From: JBDSYA01 sp039925865
GTDB lineage: Bacteria > Bacteroidota > Ignavibacteria > Tepidaquicellales > Tepidaquicellaceae
NCBI GenBank assembly: GCA_039925865.1
Contig: JBDSYA010000105.1
Span: 1-11,572, forward strand
Direction: 5' to 3'
DNA length: 11,572 nucleotides
In this document: in pieces, positions 1-5,330 of the stretch
Layout of the letters: each line of letters begins with the position of its first letter
Position numbering within the stretch: position 1 is the first letter of the stretch
Translations under genes and position numbers: made by a program
The notes under the pieces: generated by a model
The model's database searches: none
What the model was told of the DNA's origin: nothing
What the model saw: the letters and a program-made list of their open reading frames with translations, nothing else

Positions 1-67
1 TATGATTTATTTGTTTTACTATTCAAAAATGAAATAAAGTCCTTTGAACAAAAATGAACCCTTAAAC

Positions 68-198
68 TTTTTTTTACCACAAAGTGCACAAAGAAGACGC
101 AAAGAACGCAAAGATTAATAATGAAAATGCTTTATACAAATCAGCAATGGAACTTTGTGGTCTTTGTCCCTGCTTTGTGGTCTTTGTGATTTAAAAAA
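68..198. repeat. Long imperfect palindrome of CACAAAG/CTTTGTG units
   Basis: The left arm carries four (C)RCAAAG units whose CAAAG ends fall at 84, 93, 104 and 113. The right arm carries four CTTTG units starting at 153, 162, 173 and 182. The spacing is 9/11/9 in both arms, so every unit pairs with its partner about one centre (position sums of 266). T-run 68-73 also pairs with A-run 193-198. The loop, 114-152, has no coding capacity. Similar CACAAAG-rich repeats are, from memory, scattered through many environmental Bacteroidota-type genomes. Calling this a non-autonomous or REP/MITE-like element is an inference; no target duplication or transposase is visible. Confidence 0.75.
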
Positions 199-278
199 AA
201 TTGATTCCAATGCAAACATTTTGGACGGATGTGTTTAAAAAACACATATTAATATGATATTTACTTTAAATTAAAATT

Positions 279-286
279 TACTTTTG
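279..286 (+). promoter_or_regulatory. Candidate Bacteroidota-type -7 element upstream of the serine hydrolase
   Basis: TACTTTTG matches the Bacteroidota sigma-A -7 consensus TAnnTTTG and lies 47 bases before the ATG at 333. No convincing -33 TTG partner is seen at the expected distance, and short AT-rich motifs arise easily by chance here, so this is only a candidate. Confidence 0.25.
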
Positions 287-332
287 GTAAGTTAATCGAA
301 CACTCTTTATAATTAACTAAATTCGCATTAAA

Positions 333-1484
333 ATGAAAACAAAATTATTAATCCTACTCACAGGTATAATTTTTTCTTTATCTCAAACTAATTCTGATTA
401 TTGTTTTGGAAAACAACTGAAAATTTCCGATTCATTAAATTCTCTTGAATCGCAACTCGGAAATCTGGTTGAGCAAAGTTTTACTGAGATGCAGGTACCT
501 GGTGCGATCATAGGGGTTTGGATGAACGGCTATGAATCATGGAAAAAAACTATTGGTGTTGCAGATATTCAAACAAATACACCAATCCGGCTAAATGATA
601 AAATGCGGATTGGGAGTGCTACTAAGACTTTTACAGGAACAGTATTACTTCAGCTTGCTGATGAAGGTAAGATCAATCTGAGCGATAAACTTTCAAAATA
701 CTTTCCTGACTTTCCAAACGGAGATAATATTACAATTGAAGAATTGGGAAATATGACCAGCGGAATTTATAATTATTCAGAAGATGAAACTTTTGTTGCA
801 GCATTGACGAAAGATTTGCAAACCCCCTTTACTCCAATGGAGGTGATTGATATAGCATTAAAACATAAACCCTATTTTTCTCCGGGCACTGCGATGCATT
901 ATTCAAATACAAACACAGTTTTGCTCGGATTGATCATAGAGAAAATTACCGGTAATTCTCTCCCGACGGAAATACAGAATAGGATTTTAAATCCCCTCGG
1001 AATGATGAATACAACTTTTGCAATAGATTCATATTTTCCTGATCCGCATGCCAGAGGATATATGTATCTTGACTCTACAGCAATCCTTCCAACAGATGTA
1101 ACAGCTCAGGATCCAAACTGGGGCTGGGCTGCCGGAGCAATGATCTCGACAATTGATGATCTGAGTTTGTATGCGAAGCCTTTAGCTACCGGTCAACTTG
1201 TCAGTAAAATGGCTCAGAGGGAAAGATTGAACTGGGGTAAACCTTTTACTCCGCCTTCAGGCTCATGGGCAGATAAGCCATTGAATTATGGATTTGCCAT
1301 TGCTGATTTTGACGGTGCCTACGGACACAACGGAGGAATTCCCGGTTTCAATACATTTATGGGATATATTCCGGAAAAAGACGCAACTATAATTGTGCTG
1401 GTTAATATGCAGGATAATAAAAAGGGACTTGGTCCTGCTGATTACATTGCAATGAAAATTATTGAAATTATCAAAAAAATGTAG
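333..1484 (+). CDS. Secreted serine hydrolase, class C beta-lactamase/S12 peptidase family
   Basis: This 383-residue protein has the beta-lactamase/D-alanyl-D-alanine carboxypeptidase fold. The nucleophile motif SATK is at residues 95-98, the YSN motif at 190-192 and the HNG (KTG-box equivalent) at 332-334. Residues 1 to about 22 look like a Sec signal peptide: a short basic start, then a hydrophobic run. Export to the periplasm or cell surface is therefore likely. The three motifs mark an active serine enzyme that forms an acyl intermediate, but the substrate cannot be read from sequence: the family includes carboxypeptidases, esterases and peptidases as well as true AmpC enzymes. HNG in place of KTG favours a peptidase or esterase over a dedicated beta-lactamase. 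The start is the first ATG and gives a complete signal peptide; its leader is A/T-rich with no Shine-Dalgarno. The gene stands alone and faces the ferritin-like pair across a terminator. Confidence 0.9.
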   Translation: MKTKLLILLTGIIFSLSQTNSDYCFGKQLKISDSLNSLESQLGNLVEQSFTEMQVPGAIIGVWMNGYESWKKTIGVADIQTNTPIRLNDKMRIGSATKTFTGTVLLQLADEGKINLSDKLSKYFPDFPNGDNITIEELGNMTSGIYNYSEDETFVAALTKDLQTPFTPMEVIDIALKHKPYFSPGTAMHYSNTNTVLLGLIIEKITGNSLPTEIQNRILNPLGMMNTTFAIDSYFPDPHARGYMYLDSTAILPTDVTAQDPNWGWAAGAMISTIDDLSLYAKPLATGQLVSKMAQRERLNWGKPFTPPSGSWADKPLNYGFAIADFDGAYGHNGGIPGFNTFMGYIPEKDATIIVLVNMQDNKKGLGPADYIAMKIIEIIKKM

Positions 1485-1568
1485 CTGAAAGTAAAACGTG
1501 TTTTCAAAATTAAATTTCAGTAAAGATGGCTGAAACCGATTGCGGAAGGATATAATACTATAACGCCT

Positions 1569-1587
1569 TTTCTGATAATATCAGAAA
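1569..1587. other. Small AT-rich hairpin downstream of the serine hydrolase
   Basis: TTTCTGAT (1569-1576) and ATCAGAAA (1580-1587) are perfect inverse complements around a 3-base loop. No T-run follows, so it is not a classical terminator. It could protect the 3' end of the upstream mRNA or be incidental. The rest of 1485-1653 shows nothing recognisable. Confidence 0.3.
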
Positions 1588-1654
1588 GACAGTGAGAAAT
1601 GAGGAAGATGAAATGAAGTAAAAGTAAAGTTAAATTAAAAAATGTTTATTCAAT

Positions 1655-1693
1655 AAAAAAAGCTTCTCCAAATTTCTGGAGAAGCTTTTTTTT
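1655..1693. terminator. Bidirectional intrinsic terminator
   Basis: A 10-bp perfect stem, AGCTTCTCCA (1661-1670) with TGGAGAAGCT (1677-1686), encloses a 6-base loop. It is flanked by an A-run (1655-1660) and a T-run (1687-1693). It lies between two genes that converge on it, the serine hydrolase (+) and the ferritin-like gene (-), and can end transcription from both sides. Confidence 0.9.
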
Positions 1694-1713
1694 GTAATGT
1701 TAATTTAATTTTC

Positions 1714-2490
1714 TTACACAATAAATGGACCAACGATAGCAAGAACTTCAGCCATTGTAAGTGGTTCATCAAATGCTTCTGTTGCTGCCTGAGCTGACAC
1801 AAAAGTTGAAATGTTTACGCCACCCTGAATGAGATTATTTTCATTTGTATATATAGCCGGTGGTGCGCCTCCTGGATCTGAGTTCACAATCCATCCTTTT
1901 TGTCCTCTGATCCTTCTGACCTCTGAAGCATGTCTTGCTTCAACGGAGTGTATCTGAAGAGCCGCGGTAAGAACAGCATCATTACTGATGAGATTTCCTG
2001 CCTGACCTTTATAGGCACGGACTCCGGTATCTTCAAAAGCCTGAGCTATTGTAATGAATGTTGAATAGATAGAAAATACAGTCGGGAAAGCTCCTCCTGC
2101 TGTAAAGTCGAATGTAGGTTCGGCTACGGGAGTTCCTCCAAGACTTGTAATAGTTGCTCTTAATGCTGCCACGTGAGCAGTTTCATGTTTGCTAATCTGC
2201 ATAAACACAGTTCTGTCCCCTGCAGGAATCAATGACGGAGCAGCAAGCCCTGTTACATAAAATTTTGATTCAAGATATTCAAGGGTTAAAGCAAAGTTAA
2301 GAACTTCTATAATAGTTGCGCTTTGAGCATAGGATTTTTTAGGAAGTAATGTAGCTCCTAAAGCAAAAGGTAATGAAGCCAGCAGAGTTTTAATTCCTAA
2401 TTCACCTGCCTTATTAAATGCCTGACGTCTTGAGACAGGAGCTTCATTTATTTTCTCTTCAATATTATTGAACATATTTATTAATTTCAT
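1714..2490 (-). CDS. Tat-exported ferritin-like protein (Ferritin_2/desiccation-related type)
   Basis: This 258-residue protein has a twin-arginine signal, SRRQAF at residues 20-25. A hydrophobic stretch (about 33-49) and a likely cleavage after the AQS region near 57 follow. The mature part has the four-helix di-iron pattern: E71/E74, the ExxH of E103-H106, E153 in an AFEDTG segment, and the ExxH of E184-H187. All expected di-iron ligands are present, so metal binding is plausible. Tat export suggests the protein folds, possibly loaded with metal, before crossing the membrane. The Pfam Ferritin_2 group also includes plant and fungal desiccation-related proteins; its bacterial members are largely uncharacterised. 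The start is well supported: AAGGAG lies 6 bases upstream and overlaps the stop codon of the preceding gene, indicating translational coupling in a two-gene operon. Iron storage, peroxide scavenging or stress protection are all possible. Confidence 0.85.
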   Translation of the reverse strand: MKLINMFNNIEEKINEAPVSRRQAFNKAGELGIKTLLASLPFALGATLLPKKSYAQSATIIEVLNFALTLEYLESKFYVTGLAAPSLIPAGDRTVFMQISKHETAHVAALRATITSLGGTPVAEPTFDFTAGGAFPTVFSIYSTFITIAQAFEDTGVRAYKGQAGNLISNDAVLTAALQIHSVEARHASEVRRIRGQKGWIVNSDPGGAPPAIYTNENNLIQGGVNISTFVSAQAATEAFDEPLTMAEVLAIVGPFIV

Positions 2491-2500
2491 ATTTTTCTCC

Positions 2501-3208
2501 TTATGCTAAATTGTTAGCACTGATTTTTGTTTTAAGAAATCCGTTAGCAGCATTCACTACGGCTTGCGGTGTGTTAGTTAATTCAAGACCTGCTGCATTA
2601 ATTACCGTATCATTTGCAAATGCAATAGTTCTCGGACTTAACAGGTCACTAATAGCAGCAGCATGACGCGCTTCGACAGAAACGATCTTTCCGGCAAGAG
2701 CAAGATAGTCTACGTTCTGGATTATGTATGCAACGCCGTTGTAAGCTGATACGCCAAGGTCTTCGAATGTTTTGGCAGTTCCTAAAACACTGGCACGGCT
2801 TGTAAAATCGATGGAATCAAAATTTACTTCAAGTGCCCGTATTGCGCTTGTACCTAAAGCGGCTTTGAAGAATTCTCTGTGTGCGATTTCATGTTCACGG
2901 ATATCAGTCAGGATCTGAATTTCTTCAGATGTGGCACCGTTGTAAAATGCACTTGCAGCCCTTACATAAAAAGCGGCTTCGAGCTGCTCTAATGCATAAG
3001 CGTAATTTAAAACTCCAATATCACCTGTACCAACATCAATAAATCCGCTGGGTGTAACGGGATCATCACTGCAGCTTTGGAGTCCAATTGTTAATGCCAC
3101 GGCACTAATGCCTGTGAATGCGAGGAAATTTCTCCTGTTGATCGGTTTCTCAATAATTCCTAAAGCGGTTTTTTCAGGAATGTTTTTTTTACTTTCAATG
3201 TGGGTCAT
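2501..3208 (-). CDS. Tat lipoprotein, ferritin-like (Ferritin_2 type)
   Basis: This 235-residue protein is counted from the ATG at 3208. An earlier in-frame ATG at 3223 exists, but the bases between the two (AAAGGAAAAG) make a good Shine-Dalgarno for the second, so I prefer 3208. The N-terminus has NRRNFLAF with twin Arg at 25-26, a hydrophobic core, and a lipobox LQSC with Cys at 46. This indicates Tat export and lipid anchoring. The ferritin-like domain has E74/E77, the ExxH of E107-H110, E149 in a TFEDLG segment, and the ExxH of E179-H182, so the di-iron set is complete. It is the first gene of a pair; the second ferritin-like gene begins 10 bases after its stop. The two look like diverged paralogues with different final locations, one membrane-tethered and one probably soluble. 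The precise role is unknown. Confidence 0.85.
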   Translation of the reverse strand: MTHIESKKNIPEKTALGIIEKPINRRNFLAFTGISAVALTIGLQSCSDDPVTPSGFIDVGTGDIGVLNYAYALEQLEAAFYVRAASAFYNGATSEEIQILTDIREHEIAHREFFKAALGTSAIRALEVNFDSIDFTSRASVLGTAKTFEDLGVSAYNGVAYIIQNVDYLALAGKIVSVEARHAAAISDLLSPRTIAFANDTVINAAGLELTNTPQAVVNAANGFLKTKISANNLA

Positions 3209-3210
3209 AA

Positions 3211-3220
3211 CTTTTCCTTT
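3211..3220 (-). promoter_or_regulatory. Ribosome binding site deciding the start of the lipoprotein ferritin gene
   Basis: On the minus strand, AGGAAAAG lies just before the ATG at 3208 and just after a competing in-frame ATG at 3223. Placement favours initiation at 3208; the upstream ATG has no comparable site. Confidence 0.55.
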
Positions 3221-3233
3221 CATTATGTTTATT

Positions 3234-3239
3234 ATTATA
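3234..3239 (-). promoter_or_regulatory. Possible -10 hexamer for the ferritin-like operon
   Basis: The minus strand reads TATAAT here, about 25 bases upstream of the preferred start. No good -35 is found at 16-18 bases, and the region is AT-rich, so this is weak. Confidence 0.2.
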
Positions 3240-3440
3240 GCAAATTTTGTCTTTTACATAACTTTCAAATAACAACGGTCTTATCTAAAGATTGGATTTT
3301 GTTAAATTGAAATTATAAATATTCCCTGAAACATATCCAGTTCATATTTAAAAGACATTTTATAAAAAATAATTTAACTATTTTAAGGGATTTAATACAA
3401 GACAAGAAAATTTATCCCTGTTTACAGATAATGTTTAAAA

Positions 3441-3512
3441 AATACAGGATTGAAAACACTCAATTGTTTACAATTTTAATATCAATACCTTTTCAGGTAT
3501 TCAACCTGTATT
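3441..3512 (+). promoter_or_regulatory. Inverted-repeat-rich 5' region of msrB
   Basis: AATACAGGATTGAA (3441-3454) is inverse-complementary to TTCAACCTGTATT (3500-3512) except for one bulged A. Inside lie AATTGT-TT-ACAATT (3462-3475), an operator-like palindrome, and AATACC (3484-3489)/GGTATT (3496-3501), a 6-bp hairpin. The inner hairpin overlaps the outer right arm by two bases, so the two compete slightly. The block ends 27 bases before the msrB ATG. The rest of the 331-base divergent region 3209-3539 is AT-rich, with no gene seen. Confidence 0.4.
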
Positions 3513-3539
3513 AATTCAACAACCAACATTTAACAATTA

Positions 3540-4019
3540 ATGAAAATGAAAATAAATATGACTGACAATAAACCAAAGGAAAATCCTTATTACTCACGAA
3601 CCGATATCTCCAAATTGAACATTACTGATGCAGAGTGGAAAAAGATTTTGCCTGACAATGTTTATCAGATAGGACGTGAAAAAGGAACTGAAAGATCTTT
3701 CACTGGTAAATACTGGAATTCAGAAGGGTTAGGTATTTACTATTGTGCTGTTTGCGGGAATGCCTTATTCAGATCTGACGGAAAATTTGCAAGCAGTTGC
3801 GGCTGGCCAAGTTTTTTTGAGACGATCAGGGAAAACAGTGTTCTTTATGAATCTGATTCTTCTCATGGTATGCAAAGAACTGAAGTTTTATGCGGGCGAT
3901 GTGAATCTCATCTTGGGCATTTATTTGATGACGGACCCCGTCCTACGGGGAAAAGATATTGTATGAATTCTATTGTATTGGATTTTGAAGAAGATGACGG
4001 TAAAACCGAATCAAAGTGA
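3540..4019 (+). CDS. msrB: Peptide-methionine (R)-S-oxide reductase MsrB
   Basis: This enzyme reduces methionine-R-sulfoxide in proteins, usually with thioredoxin as electron donor. In this 159-residue protein the zinc ligands are two CxxC pairs, C69/C72 and C118/C121. The family signature GWPSF is at 88-92, HLGHLF at 124-129, and the catalytic Cys is C141 in RYCMNS. C87, just before GWPSF, is in the position of the resolving Cys found in many MsrBs. The length is normal for a stand-alone MsrB and there is no signal peptide, so it is cytoplasmic. Three in-frame ATGs (3540, 3546, 3558) lie close together; none has a Shine-Dalgarno, and all precede the conserved domain. I keep the first. The gene is divergent from the ferritin-like pair, consistent with an oxidative-stress neighbourhood, though shared control is not demonstrated. 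Confidence 0.95.
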   Translation: MKMKINMTDNKPKENPYYSRTDISKLNITDAEWKKILPDNVYQIGREKGTERSFTGKYWNSEGLGIYYCAVCGNALFRSDGKFASSCGWPSFFETIRENSVLYESDSSHGMQRTEVLCGRCESHLGHLFDDGPRPTGKRYCMNSIVLDFEEDDGKTESK

Positions 4020-4039
4020 TTAACAAACTATATTTAAAT

Positions 4040-4121
4040 AACGCAGGCTCTTGCGTGTTTAATTGATGGTAGTTGTGAGTTTATTATGTGCAGTTTTGCT
4101 AAGTGGGTAAGAGCCTGCGTT
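4040..4121. repeat. 82-base element bounded by 13-bp perfect inverted repeats
   Basis: AACGCAGGCTCTT (4040-4052) is the exact inverse complement of AAGAGCCTGCGTT (4109-4121), around a 56-base loop. The left arm can instead fold locally: ACGCA (4041-4045) pairs with TGCGT (4052-4056). The two structures exclude each other. The position 20 bases after msrB suggests a 3' structure or terminator-like element, but no T-run follows the right arm. It could also be a small mobile or structured-RNA element. Confidence 0.5.
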
Positions 4122-4350
4122 TAAAACTACATTGTTGTCAAAGATCTATTTCTTTAACCTGATCAAACATACATTTAACACTTGTCTATGTCAAATTGTA
4201 AAAAAACGGTTTTGTGAAAAATAATAATATAATTTAAAAAGGTTGATGATCGAATTATTTATTTCAGGAATTGTTACAGCCGGATTTCCTGAAAGTTTAA
4301 CGAATTTAATTTTTGTTGTGTAGAGTTTTAAAAAAATCTTATTACAAACA
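4122..4350. other. AT-rich intergenic stretch with one hairpin
   Basis: No gene is supported here. TTTCAGGAA (4262-4270) pairs perfectly with TTCCTGAAA (4286-4294) across a 15-base loop, in the probable 5' leader of the downstream membrane protein gene, 56 bases before its ATG. A regulatory role is possible but unproven. Confidence 0.35.
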
Positions 4351-5166
4351 ATGGAAGTTACACCAAAAAAAACCATCTTTGAAAAATTCAGAGAGACTAT
4401 TCCTTTAATAACTCCTCTTTTGATGTTGGCTGCGATTTCTTTTACATATTTCACTTATTTTTTTGATATCAATAAGATTCCGCAGGTATCTGTACAAAAC
4501 ACTGTTACAAAGCTATATGAGACGGATAAATATTACATTGTAAAAATATCTTTAAAAGTTAAGAATCAAAGTAAAACAAGAGTTGAAGTTCTGGCAAATC
4601 TTGGAAAGTTGTACGGCTACAGGGTTAGTATTAAGGATTCGAAAAATGATTCTTTGTTTATTGAGAGGATCATGGACACGATCCGAAGAACTGTTATTAC
4701 AAATAAGGAAGAACCCTTTGAGTTGCACAGGGATTTAAGCTACCATGATGAGCGGCTCCTGGGTTTTTATCAGCCAATACATAATGCGAGCTGGATGTTA
4801 CCGGAACAGACTTATACTAATGAAATTGTTGCAGCGGTTCCTAAATTTTTCGATATAGTCTATTACTATTATAATATAGATTTTACAAATGATGAAGAAA
4901 ATATTTTTTCGCGTTACAAACGTGACAAAAACGGAGATCCCGAGTATGAGCTTTACACTGTTGACGGTAACGATACAATTACTTTGAGAGAGCTGAATAT
5001 TGAAAACCAGGATTCAAACTTTAGTAAAAGCCAGGGTTTCACAATTTACGCATCAGGTGCGCAGTATGCAGCCTGGCTAAACACTGGGGGATCTGCAGAA
5101 GGAATTCAAAACAATAATGATTCTGTAGACTTTTTTCCTGATGATGTGATAAAGAAAGAAGAATAA
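4351..5166 (+). CDS. Unrecognised single-pass membrane-anchored protein
   Basis: I do not recognise this 271-residue protein. Residues 1-16 are charged and short. A hydrophobic segment at about 17-38 forms one membrane span. There is no clear signal cleavage site, so it is probably anchored by its N-terminus with the rest outside the cytoplasm. Residues 45-100 alternate hydrophobic and polar residues as in beta strands, with a phrase resembling the edge of an immunoglobulin-like or other beta-sandwich domain (KISLKVKNQSKTRVEV). Residues 165-185 are Tyr-rich, and the C-terminus is acidic. No catalytic motif is visible. The start has an A/T-rich leader without Shine-Dalgarno. A strong terminator follows, so it is probably transcribed separately from the DUF2130 gene. 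It is coding with good confidence given its length and composition. Confidence 0.75.
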   Translation: MEVTPKKTIFEKFRETIPLITPLLMLAAISFTYFTYFFDINKIPQVSVQNTVTKLYETDKYYIVKISLKVKNQSKTRVEVLANLGKLYGYRVSIKDSKNDSLFIERIMDTIRRTVITNKEEPFELHRDLSYHDERLLGFYQPIHNASWMLPEQTYTNEIVAAVPKFFDIVYYYYNIDFTNDEENIFSRYKRDKNGDPEYELYTVDGNDTITLRELNIENQDSNFSKSQGFTIYASGAQYAAWLNTGGSAEGIQNNNDSVDFFPDDVIKKEE

Positions 5167-5183
5167 TTTTTTTGTTTATTATT

Positions 5184-5227
5184 AAAAAAAGACCTCACAG
5201 GCATGATAAAATCTGTGAGGTCTTTTT
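5184..5227. terminator. Intrinsic terminator after the membrane protein gene
   Basis: GACCTCACAG (5191-5200) pairs perfectly with CTGTGAGGTC (5213-5222) around a 12-base loop. The stem is preceded by an A-run and followed by TTTTT (5223-5227). It separates the membrane-protein gene from the DUF2130 gene. Confidence 0.9.
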
Positions 5228-5280
5228 ATAAAAACTCAGGTACTATTAGGATTTTAATTTTACCATTGAGTAATTAATTT

Positions 5281-5310
5281 ACAAACTCCGCCTGGGCGGA
5301 TATTTTTTGT
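5281..5310. repeat. GC-rich mini-palindrome in AT-rich DNA
   Basis: TCCGCC (5287-5292), TG, GGCGGA (5295-5300) form a near-perfect palindrome. Outer ACAAA/TTTGT also pair (5281-5285 with 5306-5310). The GC core stands out sharply from its surroundings. A T-rich run follows, so it might add termination, but it resembles the short GC palindromes repeated in intergenic DNA of this kind of genome. A second one is at 9258-9275. Confidence 0.45.
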
Positions 5311-5330
5311 AATAATTAAAGTAAATTTAT

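Noticed and set aside
68..198. CRISPR array from the CACAAAG repeats
   Set aside because: The units are too short, the spacers are 2-4 bases, and the arms are inverted; no cas gene is present.
3745..3966. A 73-residue plus-strand frame inside msrB
   Set aside because: It is out of frame with a clearly conserved MsrB domain and shows no features of its own.
4191..4454. An 87-residue minus-strand frame
   Set aside because: It overlaps the start and membrane segment of the 4351 gene on the other strand; its composition looks like a reverse reading of AT-rich DNA.
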